The notes under the pieces were generated by a model. That model saw nothing but the letters and a program-made list of their open reading frames with translations, was not told the DNA's origin and searched no databases. A program made the translations under genes and the position numbers. Positions 50,376 through 59,508 of a stretch of 64,000 nt of DNA are shown here, piece by piece. The DNA is from Acidisphaera sp. S103 (GTDB lineage: Bacteria; Pseudomonadota; Alphaproteobacteria; Acetobacterales; Acetobacteraceae): NCBI RefSeq assembly GCF_009765975.1, contig NZ_LMUJ01000048.1, positions 185,400 through 249,399 of the forward strand, given 5' to 3'. Position 1 is the first letter of the stretch. Each line of letters starts with the position of its first letter.

Positions 50376-51533
50376 TTAACTCTGTCGTGAGTGTCTGATC
50401 CTGTCATACACAACGGGGTCGGTGACGCCTTCCGTGCCGAACAACAGGACGCGGCTGTGGTTGGTAAGGCGCAACGCCGCCCTGGCAGCAGGATCGGCCG
50501 CCGCCAGCAGCAGCCCCGCGAGGCCGGCGACACCCGACTCGCCGATTTCGTGCCCCTGCGCGGACAAAAACCGCAGGCAGCCGATCGCCGCTTCGTCGGG
50601 AATCGACATGAAGGCGAAAGCCGCACGCTCCAGTTCCTGCCATGCCAGCAGGCTGGGTTCACCACAGGCCAGCCCAGCCATGATGGTGTCCAGATCGCCC
50701 TGCACGACCGTTGGCGCACCATTGGCAGCGCTCGCCAACAGGCACGCGGCACGATCCGGTTCGACCACGACCAGCAACGGCGCCGGCGTGAACCGCGCCC
50801 GCATCTGCACCGAGACGGAAGCCGCCGCCCCGCCGACGCCGGCCTGTATGAACACATGCGTCGGCGGCGCACCGGTCCACTGATCCGCCGCCTCATCCGC
50901 CATCAAGCGATAGCCTTGCATCACGTCGCGCGGCACCTCCGTGTACCCGGGATAGGAGGTGTCCGAGACCACGAACCAATTTTGCTGCCGAGCCTGCTTG
51001 TCGGCCTCTCGCACCGCATCGTCGTAGTTGCCGGAGACCCGCACCACCTCGGCGCCGAAGCGGGCGATAGCATCCACCCGGCCCTGGCTGACGGTTCCGT
51101 GCACGAAGATCACGCAGCGGCAATGAAATTGTTCCGCGCCCCACGCGACCGAACGGCCGTGATTGCCGTCGGTCGCGCAGGTGACGGTGATGGCTTGTGT
51201 GGCGTCCAGATACCGGCCGTCCGTCAGGTCCCCCGACGTCGCGGCACGGGCGATGTCTTGGCGCGACAATTCCGCCGCCAGCAGATTGGCCACCGCGTAC
51301 GCGCCACCCAGCGCCTTGAAACTGCCGAGGCCGAACCGACTGCCTTCGTGCTTGATTCGCACCTCGGCCACGTCAGCGATGCCGGGCAGTGTCAGCAACG
51401 GGGTCGGCTCGTATCCCGGCCAACCGGTGATCGTCGCCTTCGCCCGGCGAAATCCGGCGGTCGGCAGGATGGTGACGCCTGGGGTCCCATGTCGCGGATT
51501 GACCAGCCAGTCGAACTTTTGTGGATCGATCAT
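50376..51533 (-). CDS. Diaminopropionate ammonia-lyase
   Basis: A 385-residue fold-type II PLP enzyme that breaks 2,3-diaminopropionate (and serine, threonine in some) to pyruvate and ammonia. The PLP lysine is Lys73 in LGSFKALGGAYA. The phosphate-binding and substrate loop CATDGNHGRSVAWGAEQ is intact, followed by GTVSQGRVDAIARFGAEVV, GNYDDAVREAD and IQAGVGGAAASVSVQMR. These fit YgeX-type ammonia-lyases, which are larger and closer to this form than threonine deaminase. It is divergent from the DenD-like gene. Confidence 0.9.
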   Translation of the reverse strand: MIDPQKFDWLVNPRHGTPGVTILPTAGFRRAKATITGWPGYEPTPLLTLPGIADVAEVRIKHEGSRFGLGSFKALGGAYAVANLLAAELSRQDIARAATSGDLTDGRYLDATQAITVTCATDGNHGRSVAWGAEQFHCRCVIFVHGTVSQGRVDAIARFGAEVVRVSGNYDDAVREADKQARQQNWFVVSDTSYPGYTEVPRDVMQGYRLMADEAADQWTGAPPTHVFIQAGVGGAAASVSVQMRARFTPAPLLVVVEPDRAACLLASAANGAPTVVQGDLDTIMAGLACGEPSLLAWQELERAAFAFMSIPDEAAIGCLRFLSAQGHEIGESGVAGLAGLLLAAADPAARAALRLTNHSRVLLFGTEGVTDPVVYDRIRHSRQS

Positions 51534-51595
51534 GTGGCAACGGTGGACCGGCGGCTTCGTCGGTGCAATCTAGCCGCGTCGATGGAGGGTTCACG

Positions 51596-52570
51596 ATGAA
51601 AATTTCGATCCTGGGCGGTGGTGGCTTCCTTGGCCGCAAAATCGCGGCGCGGTTGGCGCAGGACGGCACGCTGGGCGGCAAGCCGGTCACGGCATTGACC
51701 CTGTTCGACATGGCGGAACCGCCGAAGCCGGATGCGTCCTTTCCAGTCACCTCGGTTGGCGGCGACGTCGTCGCGTTGCCGGACAGTGCGATCCCAGCGG
51801 GAACGGACGTCGTCTTCCACCTCGCCGCCGTGGTCAGCGCCCAGGCCGAGGCCGACTACGATCTCGGCCGCCGGGTCAACATCCGTGGCACCGACGCCGT
51901 GGTCGATCGCTGCCGGGCGCTGGGGACCCGGCCGAGGGTGGTGTTCACCAGTTCCGTGGCAAGCTTCAGCACCAATCAGAACACCACGCTGCCCGACAAT
52001 ACGCGGCAAATCCCCGGCAACAGCTATGGCGCCCAGAAGGCCGCCGCCGAACTGATCTTGGCGGACGCATCGAGGCGTGGCTTCCTCGATGCCGTTTCGC
52101 TGCGGCTGCCCACCGTTATCGTCCGTCCCGGGCGTCCGAACAAAGCCGCGAGTTCCTTCTTTTCCGGCATCGTGCGGGAACCGCTGCTCGGTCTGGACAC
52201 CGAACTGCCGGTTGGCGACGACTTCGCCGTCTGGGTTTGCAGTCCGCGGCGCGCGGTGGACTGGCTGCTGCATGCGGCGGCGCTGGATACCAGCAAGATG
52301 GGACTGGACCGCAGCATAGACCCGCCCGGCATCAGCACCACCGTCGCCCATTTGCTCCAGGCGTTGGAGGCAGTGTCACCGGGTGCATCGTCGCACGTGA
52401 AGCGGGTCGCCGACGAAACCATCGCCGCGATCGTCTCGACCTGGCCACCGGCCTTCGAAGCCCTGCATGCTCGGACACTGGGTTTTTCCGCTCACGAACC
52501 GATCCTGGACGTGGTCCAGGCGTTCATCGAAGACGATTTGGAAGCGACAAAGACCGATCGTGCACGCTAA
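51596..52570 (+). CDS. D-erythronate dehydrogenase (DenD)-like NAD-dependent dehydrogenase
   Basis: A 324-residue extended short-chain dehydrogenase. ISILGGGGFLGRKIAARLAQ is the NAD-binding GxxGxxG loop, VVFHLAAVVS the following strand and the YGAQKAAAELIL segment the YxxxK catalytic pair with an upstream Ser-Ser. The D-erythronate dehydrogenase group shares SVASFSTNQNTTLPDNT and RLPTVIVRPGRPNKAASSF, which fits best. In characterised systems DenD starts the breakdown of D-erythronate with other enzymes; none of those is here. The ATG at 51596 has GGAGGG upstream. Confidence 0.82.
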   Translation: MKISILGGGGFLGRKIAARLAQDGTLGGKPVTALTLFDMAEPPKPDASFPVTSVGGDVVALPDSAIPAGTDVVFHLAAVVSAQAEADYDLGRRVNIRGTDAVVDRCRALGTRPRVVFTSSVASFSTNQNTTLPDNTRQIPGNSYGAQKAAAELILADASRRGFLDAVSLRLPTVIVRPGRPNKAASSFFSGIVREPLLGLDTELPVGDDFAVWVCSPRRAVDWLLHAAALDTSKMGLDRSIDPPGISTTVAHLLQALEAVSPGASSHVKRVADETIAAIVSTWPPAFEALHARTLGFSAHEPILDVVQAFIEDDLEATKTDRAR

Positions 52571-53178
52571 CGCGAGAGGGGTGCGGGTTGTCGCAGCGGT
52601 CGGCGGCGTCGCGCATGCGGGTGCGCCACGGATGGGCATGATCGATTCGAACGCGATTTCGCAGCCAAGGATTCCAACGCCATTGCTCATTGTCTAAGCG
52701 GTGAATCCTGTATCGACACGGGCATGCACGACGGCGCCAACCAGGCACAGCCATCGCTGCGCAATTCACCACGCCGTGGAGCACACGACGTTCTCAATGC
52801 ATATTGATAACGAATGCGACATCACATTTCAGTCGACAGTTTAGTTCGCACGTTGAATGCCGGACCACAGGTCGGGGGTCCCAGTCAGAGTGATATGAAG
52901 CAGCCTCTTCGAATAAAACAGATAAAAACTTGGGTCGGCTCAGAGCGAAGCCGGTACCTGGTTGATCATGGTTCAGGGCCAGCCTGCGGTGCTTGAGGTC
53001 ACATGGCGGAATCGGCACGGCCGATCAGGTGCCGGGGCACCGGCACAATCCCCCCGGCACCAACCGATATTTTTACCACAGTGATGCCCCAATCGCGGGA
53101 TGGAATGTTGCGTGGGGCCGGCTCCGGTTCCAAAACACCTTCCGCCTCTTTTCTCTTTACCTCGGCTGGACGTCGCGA
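52571..53178. other. Intergenic stretch, no gene recognised
   Basis: About 600 bases between the DenD-like gene and the chosen ClC start. The ClC frame itself is open from 52993, but this part (rich in Arg, Trp and Pro) is not like the family and is probably untranslated. No repeat or RNA gene is seen. Confidence 0.45.
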
Positions 53179-55056
53179 ATGCCGACATTGCACGGCGATA
53201 CTACTTTAGCGGGCCCGGAAGGCGCCCGCCTGACAGCCGCGATTGCGTCTACTCGCCAAGATGAAGTGACGACCAGGCGAGCCCAGGTCCGGCGTCCCCG
53301 CCGTCCGATCGGGTCCGCCGTCCTGCACGCGCCGCAGATGTTGCGTGCCCTGGTTCGCGCCGACGAAATCTGGCTCGTTGTTCTCGCCGCATTCGTCGGC
53401 TGTGCCAGCGGCATCATGGTCTGGCTGATGACCGCCACGACGCAGCTCGTCCACGAAACCTTGTTCGGTATCGGGCACATGCAGCGGCTCAGCGCGATGG
53501 CGTCGCTCGCACCACTAAAAACGATCCTTGTGCCAGCGATTGGCGGCCTCGTTCTCGGCATTGTGACACTCGGGATTACCCGGATCCGTGCGCGCCGGGC
53601 CGTCGATCCGATCGAGGCCAACGCCCTTTACGGTGGTCGGATGTCGATGAACGACAGCCTGATCGTCGTGCTGCAGACCATCATGTCGAACGGCGTCGGC
53701 GCCTCTGTCGGATTGGAGGCGGGCTACACCCAGATCGGTTCCGCGCTCGCCTCCCGCTGGGGCCACGCGTTCCGGGTCCGGCGCAACGACCTGCGTCTTC
53801 TGGTGGGCTGCGGTGCCGCCGCCGCGATCTCCGGCGCGTTCAATGCCCCGCTGACCGGGTCATTCTATGCATTCGAGTTGGTTATCGGTACCTATACCCT
53901 GGGGTCGTTCGCCCCAGTGGCCGTTGCCGCGCTGGTGTCCCAGGCCGTGGTGCGTGCCCTTGGTGGGACGATCTTCGACCTTGCCCCGCATGTCCCCAGC
54001 CATATCGAGCCGCTCGATTACATTCCGATCCTTGCCCTTGGCATGCTTTGCGCGCTGCTGGGTATTTCCATCATGCGCGGGGTCACGATCACCGAGGATC
54101 TGTTCCGCAAAAGCCGTGTTCCTGTCTGGCTCCGTCCCGCTATCGGTGGACTGGCGATCGGCACGTTGGCCCTGGTTACCCCTGCCGTGCTCTCGTCCGG
54201 TCACGGCGCCATCGGTCCCGCCTTCGAGACGCATGACACGCTGCGCTGGGTGGTGCTTCTGGTTGTCTTGAAAGCAACGGCCTCGGCGATTTCCATCGGC
54301 TCCGGCTTTCGTGGCGGCCTGTTTTTCGCCTCCCTGTTTCTGGGTGCGCTGTTGGGAAAAGCCTTCGCCGGCGCTCTGGCCCTGGTCAGCGCCACCCACG
54401 CGATCCCGCAGGAGGTATGTGCGCTGGTCGGCATGAGCGGCCTGGCGGTGGCGATCATCGGCGGGCCGCTGACCATGGGCTTTCTGGCGCTGGAAGCAAC
54501 CGGCAGCCTGCCGATGACGGTCGCGGTGCTGGCGGCCTGCGTGGTGTCGTCGCTCACCGTGCGCCGGACCTTCGGGTATTCCTTCGCCACGTGGCGCTTC
54601 CATCTGCGCGGCGAGGCAATCCGCAGCGCCGTCGATATCGGTTGGATGCGCAACCTGACCGTCGGACGCATGATGCGGCGGGAAATGCGTACGGTGCGGG
54701 CCGATACGCCGCTTAATGCGTTCAAGCGCGATTTCCCGCTGGGTGCCGCACAACGCGTGATCGTGCTGGATGAAGAGGACCGCTACGCCGGGATCGTGTT
54801 GCTGCCGGAGGCGCACGCGGATGCCGACGATGACCACAAGGTGCGTGACATCGTTCACTACGCCGACACAGTCCTGCTGCCGCAGATGACGATCAAGGAA
54901 GCGGTGGCGATGTTCGAAAACGCCGAAAGCGACGCCCTGGTGGTGGTCGACAGCGCCCAGGAACGCCATGTCATCGGCCTGCTGACCGAACAATACGCCC
55001 TGCGCCGCTACACCGACGAACTCGACCGTCGGCGCCGGGAGTTGTCAGGGGAGTAA
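53179..55056 (+). CDS. ClC-type chloride channel with C-terminal CBS pair
   Basis: A 625-residue membrane protein. From residue about 55 come the ClC helices; the GREGP-like motif is SVGLEAGYTQIGSALASRW, in which the glutamate that gates transport is kept, and the GxFxP region is SGFRGGLFFASLFLGALLGK. AFNAPLTGSFYAFELVIG is the usual helix between them. The GSGIP chloride loop of the family is not evident (DPIEANALYGGRMS at its place). Residues about 505-625 are two CBS domains (VGRMMRREMRTVRADTPLNAF, ..., ALVVVDSAQERHVIGLLTE). The start at 53179 gives a normal N-terminal length. Confidence 0.88.
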   Translation: MPTLHGDTTLAGPEGARLTAAIASTRQDEVTTRRAQVRRPRRPIGSAVLHAPQMLRALVRADEIWLVVLAAFVGCASGIMVWLMTATTQLVHETLFGIGHMQRLSAMASLAPLKTILVPAIGGLVLGIVTLGITRIRARRAVDPIEANALYGGRMSMNDSLIVVLQTIMSNGVGASVGLEAGYTQIGSALASRWGHAFRVRRNDLRLLVGCGAAAAISGAFNAPLTGSFYAFELVIGTYTLGSFAPVAVAALVSQAVVRALGGTIFDLAPHVPSHIEPLDYIPILALGMLCALLGISIMRGVTITEDLFRKSRVPVWLRPAIGGLAIGTLALVTPAVLSSGHGAIGPAFETHDTLRWVVLLVVLKATASAISIGSGFRGGLFFASLFLGALLGKAFAGALALVSATHAIPQEVCALVGMSGLAVAIIGGPLTMGFLALEATGSLPMTVAVLAACVVSSLTVRRTFGYSFATWRFHLRGEAIRSAVDIGWMRNLTVGRMMRREMRTVRADTPLNAFKRDFPLGAAQRVIVLDEEDRYAGIVLLPEAHADADDDHKVRDIVHYADTVLLPQMTIKEAVAMFENAESDALVVVDSAQERHVIGLLTEQYALRRYTDELDRRRRELSGE

Positions 55057-55059
55057 GGA

Positions 55060-55186
55060 AGGCCGGACTCTGCCCAGACCCGCAAACGACCGCCGGCCCT
55101 TTGATCCTGTCCACCTTCCTTGATAAGCCGGTTCCAAGGAGCGCTGCTCCTTGGTGGGGTTTGGGGCAAAGCCCCAACCTTGCTTG
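55060..55186. repeat. Dispersed intergenic repeat, family A, copy 4
   Basis: GCCGGACTCTGCCC, CCGGCCCTTTGATCC, then CCAAGGAGCGCTGCTCCTTGG and GGGGCAAAGCCCC, in the same order as copy 1. It follows the ClC stop by 4 bases. The rest of the gap to 55391 shows nothing recognisable. Confidence 0.75.
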
Positions 55187-55391
55187 CCGCCCGGTGTATC
55201 TACGGGGCGTAATACCAGCGGAAAATCGTTGCGTGCACCAACGCCGCATGTCACGCTGCGATCTTACGGGACAGTCGCCGCTGGACGACGATCCCGTCGG
55301 GAGGAAAATCCGAAGAGCAGGCCTGTTAATTAACCGGCCGTGCCTGGAGTCCAGCACCACGCCGCGGCCCCGAACAAGGGGACCTTCGCAC

Positions 55392-55814
55392 ATGCTCGAC
55401 AAGCCAATCGTCAATACATTTGCCCATGTGAAGCCCGGCGACACGCCCTGGGTCAGCGACGGGCTGCGTTCATTTTTCGAATATCGAGACCTTGGCGTTG
55501 CCGATGCCACGGGCGGACGCGTGATCGCCCAGTTGGTCAGGGCGAAGGAGGCGCCGGAGAAAGGCACCGGCTGGCATCGCCACACGGCCGAATTTCATAT
55601 CGTCATCATGCTGAAGGGCTGGGCCAAATTCATGTATGAGGACAAGGAGCATCTCGTTTCCGCCGGCGACTGTGTGCATCAGCGCCCGGGGATCATGCAT
55701 TTCCTGTTCGATTACGCGCCGGACATGGAATATCTGGAAGTCGTCGGCCCGGCGGATTTCGGAACGGTTGAAATGCAAAGCCCGATTCCCGTCCCCGAAC
55801 CGCATGCCTGGTGA
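55392..55814 (+). CDS. Cupin-domain protein
   Basis: A 140-residue single-domain cupin. Motif 1 has WHRHTAEFHIVIMLKGWA (His, His and Glu ligands) and motif 2 GDCVHQRPGIMHFLFDYAPD (His). A further His occurs in EKGTGWHRH. Such a set is typical of small metal-binding cupins, but the reaction is unknown. The start ATG 55392 is the first Met before the domain. It converges with the GST gene through a bidirectional hairpin. Confidence 0.82.
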   Translation: MLDKPIVNTFAHVKPGDTPWVSDGLRSFFEYRDLGVADATGGRVIAQLVRAKEAPEKGTGWHRHTAEFHIVIMLKGWAKFMYEDKEHLVSAGDCVHQRPGIMHFLFDYAPDMEYLEVVGPADFGTVEMQSPIPVPEPHAW

Positions 55815-55817
55815 CGG

Positions 55818-55858
55818 GTTCGGTCCTCGCTGGCCACCTGGATCGGCGAGGACCGAAC
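55818..55858. terminator. Hairpin between convergent cupin and GST genes
   Basis: Perfect 13-bp arms GTTCGGTCCTCGC and GCGAGGACCGAAC with a 15-base loop, beginning 3 bases after the cupin stop. It lies between two convergent stop codons. No T-run, but the stem is long enough to stop transcription in both directions. Confidence 0.6.
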
Positions 55859-55875
55859 GGTCGGGCAGCAGGCCG

Positions 55876-56532
55876 TCAGAATTCGATATCAAGCTCGTCG
55901 ATCTGCTCCGGCTCTCTTTGGGCAGCGGCGAACCATTCCTTCATCTCCGGCCAAGCCATGATCTGCTGGCAGTAGCGCTCGCACGCGCCGGTCATCTTCA
56001 CGTCGTAGCTGCGGAACCGTGTCACCACCGGAGCATACATCGCATCGGCGATCGTCGGTTTCGCGCCGAACAGCCATGGCCCTTTCCAGGTCGCCAGGCA
56101 TTCCCGCCAGATTTCGGTGATATGGTCGATATCCGCCTGCACCGCCGACCACACCGCGAATCCAGGCCGGTACAGTCTCAGGTTCATCGGCAGCGCTTCC
56201 CGCAACGCCGTGAAACCGGAATGCATCTCCCCCGAGATCGACCGGCAGCGCGCCCGCGCCGCGCGTTCGGACGGCAACATCCCCGCCTTGGGAAAGATTT
56301 CGTTCAGATATTCGGCGATCGCAAGGACGTCCCAGATCGCCACATCGTCATGCATCAGCGCCGGCACCCGAATCGACGACGACTGCATCAGCAGTTCCTT
56401 GCGGTTCGCCGGATCGTCGGGATCGACCACTTTCTCCTCAAATACCAGGCCGGAGAGGCGCGCGAGCAGATATCCCCTCAGCGACCAGGAGGAATAATTC
56501 TTGCTGCTGATGAGAAGCGTAGCCCCTGCCAT
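55876..56532 (-). CDS. Glutathione S-transferase family protein
   Basis: A 218-residue GST-fold protein. The thioredoxin-like N-terminus (LLISSKNYSSWSLRGYLLAR) has the Ser that fills the catalytic position in bacterial relatives, and IRVPALMHDDVAIWDVLAIAEYLNEIF is the substrate-proline and GSH-contact segment (cis-Pro in VPAL). The all-helical C-terminal domain follows (YRPGFAVWSAVQ, PTIADAMYAPVVTRF). Its substrate is unknown. The ATG at 56532 was chosen by the family N-terminus. Divergent from phaZ. Confidence 0.9.
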   Translation of the reverse strand: MAGATLLISSKNYSSWSLRGYLLARLSGLVFEEKVVDPDDPANRKELLMQSSSIRVPALMHDDVAIWDVLAIAEYLNEIFPKAGMLPSERAARARCRSISGEMHSGFTALREALPMNLRLYRPGFAVWSAVQADIDHITEIWRECLATWKGPWLFGAKPTIADAMYAPVVTRFRSYDVKMTGACERYCQQIMAWPEMKEWFAAAQREPEQIDELDIEF

Positions 56533-56641
56533 GGTGACAACCCCCGAACGTGCTGGCATGCTGCGTCGCAATATAGCAACATGTCCGCTGGCAAGGCGAG
56601 CGTTTGTGATAACGTGATAGCAATCCGATGACAGGGGCTGC

Positions 56642-57877
56642 GTGACTCAGCGGGCGATGATCTACAAACTTTATCAGGCGCAGGCCGACTTCATGTACCC
56701 CGCTCGTCAGTTGGCACGCCTCGGCGCCGGCTTGGCACGTGCGATGGATATGGGCGCGTTCACCCCACCGCCGTTGCGGCAGTTCGGTGCCGCATGCACC
56801 ATGGTGGCCGATGGCGGGCTGACCCATCACCGGCCGGATTACGGGTTCAAATTTGCCAAGATGGGCAACGATGCCGTTGCCGTGACCGAGGAAGCCCGAT
56901 TCGAGACCCCGTTCGGCACGTTGCTGCGGTTCCGCAAGGACACCCCTGTGGTGCAACCTCGGGTTCTGGTCGTGGCGCCGATGTCCGGGCATTTCGCCAC
57001 GCTGCTGCGCGGCACCGTCGCCGTCCTGCTGCCCGACCACGATGTCTATATTACAGACTGGAAGAACGCCCGCGATATCCCGTTGTCCGACGGCGTGTTC
57101 GGGTTCGACGAATATGTCGATCACCTGATCCAGTTCATGGAGATCTTGGGCGAGGGCAGCCACATGATCGCGGTCTGCCAGCCCGCGGTCGCCGCTCTCG
57201 CCGCCACCGCCGTGATGGCCGAAGCCGGCAACCGGGCGCAGCCGCGCAGCCTGACCTTGATGGCCGGGCCGATCGACACGCGGCAGAACCCGACAAAGGT
57301 GAACGAGCTGGCGAAATCGCAGCCGATCGAGTGGTTTGAGGAGAAGCTGATCGCCACCGTTCCCTGGCGCTACAAAGGGGCGTTTCGCCGCGTTTACCCT
57401 GGGTTCCTGCAGTTGACGGCGTTTGTCAGCATGAACCTGGACCGTCACATCAACGCCCATCTGGCGCAATTCCGAGCGCTGGCGTGTGGCGACGTCGTCG
57501 CGGCCGAGGCGCACAAGAGGTTCTACGACGAGTATGGCGCCGTCATGGACCTGCCGGCCGAGTTCTACATCGAGACCGTCAAGCGGATATTTCAGGATCA
57601 CGACCTGCCGCTGGGCAAACTGACTTGGCACGGCCAGCCCGTCCGGCCGGAGGCGATCCGCAGGACTGCCCTGCTGACCGTCGAGGGTGAACGCGACGAC
57701 ATATGCGCCATCGGTCAGACCATGGCCGCGCTGGATCTGTGCAGCGGGCTGCGGATCAGCCAGAAACGGCACCATCTGCAAAGCGGCGTCGGACACTATG
57801 GCGTGTTCAGCGGGTCGCGCTGGGCGCGCGAGGTGTATCCGAAGGTCCGTGCGATGATCGAGGTCACGAACCAATAG
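56642..57877 (+). CDS. phaZ: Intracellular polyhydroxyalkanoate depolymerase
   Basis: A 411-residue PhaZ-type depolymerase of PHB granules. The N-terminus MTQRAMIYKLYQAQADFMYP is standard for the family. The nucleophile is Cys179 in the lipase-like box IAVCQPAVAALA, in which Cys replaces Ser as in other intracellular PhaZ. Later motifs are VYITDWKNARDIPL, FYIETVKRIFQDH and HHLQSGVGHYGVFSGSRW near the end (catalytic His). No signal peptide: it works in the cytoplasm on native granules. The start is a GTG at 56642. Divergent from GST. Confidence 0.95.
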   Translation: MTQRAMIYKLYQAQADFMYPARQLARLGAGLARAMDMGAFTPPPLRQFGAACTMVADGGLTHHRPDYGFKFAKMGNDAVAVTEEARFETPFGTLLRFRKDTPVVQPRVLVVAPMSGHFATLLRGTVAVLLPDHDVYITDWKNARDIPLSDGVFGFDEYVDHLIQFMEILGEGSHMIAVCQPAVAALAATAVMAEAGNRAQPRSLTLMAGPIDTRQNPTKVNELAKSQPIEWFEEKLIATVPWRYKGAFRRVYPGFLQLTAFVSMNLDRHINAHLAQFRALACGDVVAAEAHKRFYDEYGAVMDLPAEFYIETVKRIFQDHDLPLGKLTWHGQPVRPEAIRRTALLTVEGERDDICAIGQTMAALDLCSGLRISQKRHHLQSGVGHYGVFSGSRWAREVYPKVRAMIEVTNQ

Positions 57878-57967
57878 TCCAATCCGGACGTTCGGCCCGG
57901 CCGAGGCGCACGGCACCGTGGCGCAGGATCGAACCCCGGTACGTCCTGCTCCGAACAAGGATCCTAC

Positions 57968-59458
57968 ATGACCGCGGATGATGCGCCGTCTGTGCGGCAG
58001 GGCGATGCCGGCGAGCAAAAGCTGTGGCTGGTGTTCGCGGGATTGATGCTGGCGTTGCTGCTCGCCGCGCTGGACCAGAATATCGTCGCGACGGCATTGC
58101 CGCGCATTGTCAGTGACCTTGGTGGGCTGGCCCATTTGTCCTGGGTGGTGACGGCCTTCATGGTCGCATCGACGATGACGACGCCCCTGTACGGCAAACT
58201 GAGCGATATTTTCGGCCGCAAGCCTGCGTTCTTCGTCTCCATCCTGGTCTTTCTCCTCGGCTCCGTGCTGTGCGGCCTGGCGCGCGGCATGACCGGGCTG
58301 ATCGTCTTCCGCGCGGTGCAGGGATTGGGTGCGGGTGGTCTGATCACCCTGTCGCAGACCGTCGTTGCCGACCTGGTCTCGCCGCGGCGGCGAGGCCGCT
58401 ACCAGGGGCTGTTCTCCGGCGTTTTCGCGGCATGCAGCGTCGCGGGACCGTTGCTGGGTGGCGTGATCACCCAGGCGCTGTCATGGCGCTGGATCTTCTA
58501 CGTGAACCTGCCGGTCGGCGCGGCCGCGATGATGCTGATCGGCGTGGGCCTCAAGCATCGTCCCAATCGCGTGGACCATCAGGTCGACTATCTTGGCGCA
58601 CTGTTCCTGAGCGGGGCCACCTGTTCCGCGCTGCTCGCGCTGAGTTGGGGCGGCAACAGCTACGCATGGTCGTCACCTATGATCCTGGGCCTCGGCTGTA
58701 CCGCCACGGTGTGCGGCGGCCTACTGGTGCTGAACGAACGGCAGGCGGCGGAACCGCTGTTGCCGCCGCGACTCTTCCACAGCCCGGTGTTTGTGTTGAG
58801 CGTCCTGGTGATCGGGCTGGCCGCGATGGGGATGTTCGCCGCGGCGGTCTTCCTCCCGCTGTATTTCCAGTTGGTGCAAGGCGCCAGCCCGACGGCGGCA
58901 GGCCTGATGATTGCCCCGATGATGGGCGGCGTTATCGTCGCCTCCATCGGCGGCGGCCGGCTGGTATCCCACACTGGTCGCTACAAGTTGCTGGTAACGG
59001 CCGGTCTTCTGACCGCCACCGTCAGCTTCGCGACTTTGGCCTGGAGTGCGTGGACCGGTGGCGGGGCGGCGATGGGTGAGATCATATTGGTCGCACTTGG
59101 ACTGGGGATCGGCGTGTCATTTCCCAACCTGACCACGGCGATCCAGAATGCGGTGGAGCGGCCTGATCTGGGTGCGGCCACCGCGACATCGGCTTTCTTC
59201 CGCTCCTTGGGTGGCGCTGTCGGCGTGGCCCTGTCCGGTGCGATCCTGACCGCCAGGCTTCAGGCGCTGTTGCCGGGCGGGTTACGGGACGCGGGTCTGG
59301 GCAGTCATATGCCGGCGGCGGATCACGCGGTGGTGGTGTTCGCCTATCGGCACGCCCTCGCCACGACGTTCCTCGCGGGCAGCGCGGTCGCGGCGATCGC
59401 CTGCATCATCGTGGCGCTGTCGCCCGAACGGCCGCTCGGTGCGACGCGGCGTGGCTGA
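57968..59458 (+). CDS. DHA2 (EmrB/QacA-type) MFS exporter
   Basis: A 496-residue drug:H+ antiporter with about 14 transmembrane segments. The DHA2 family marks are LLAALDQNIVATALPRIVSDLGG in the first helix (motif D1, LDxTIVNxALP type) and LSWVVTAFMVASTMTTPLYGKLSDIFGRKP (motif A). FRAVQGLGAGGLI and GLFSGVFAACSVAGPLLGG are motifs B and C. No EmrA or OprM partner is adjacent, so it may pump into the periplasm. The ATG has AAGGA upstream. The drug cannot be predicted from sequence. Confidence 0.93.
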   Translation: MTADDAPSVRQGDAGEQKLWLVFAGLMLALLLAALDQNIVATALPRIVSDLGGLAHLSWVVTAFMVASTMTTPLYGKLSDIFGRKPAFFVSILVFLLGSVLCGLARGMTGLIVFRAVQGLGAGGLITLSQTVVADLVSPRRRGRYQGLFSGVFAACSVAGPLLGGVITQALSWRWIFYVNLPVGAAAMMLIGVGLKHRPNRVDHQVDYLGALFLSGATCSALLALSWGGNSYAWSSPMILGLGCTATVCGGLLVLNERQAAEPLLPPRLFHSPVFVLSVLVIGLAAMGMFAAAVFLPLYFQLVQGASPTAAGLMIAPMMGGVIVASIGGGRLVSHTGRYKLLVTAGLLTATVSFATLAWSAWTGGGAAMGEIILVALGLGIGVSFPNLTTAIQNAVERPDLGAATATSAFFRSLGGAVGVALSGAILTARLQALLPGGLRDAGLGSHMPAADHAVVVFAYRHALATTFLAGSAVAAIACIIVALSPERPLGATRRG

Positions 59459-59508
59459 TTGACCTGGTTCGGCTTCCCTCCCTCGGTTTGCGGCGCTAAA
59501 CCCCGCCG

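Noticed and set aside
56559-56570. A PhaR-type operator TGCTGCGTCGCA before phaZ
   Set aside because: The sequence is short and I cannot confirm the consensus for this group; kept out of the feature list.
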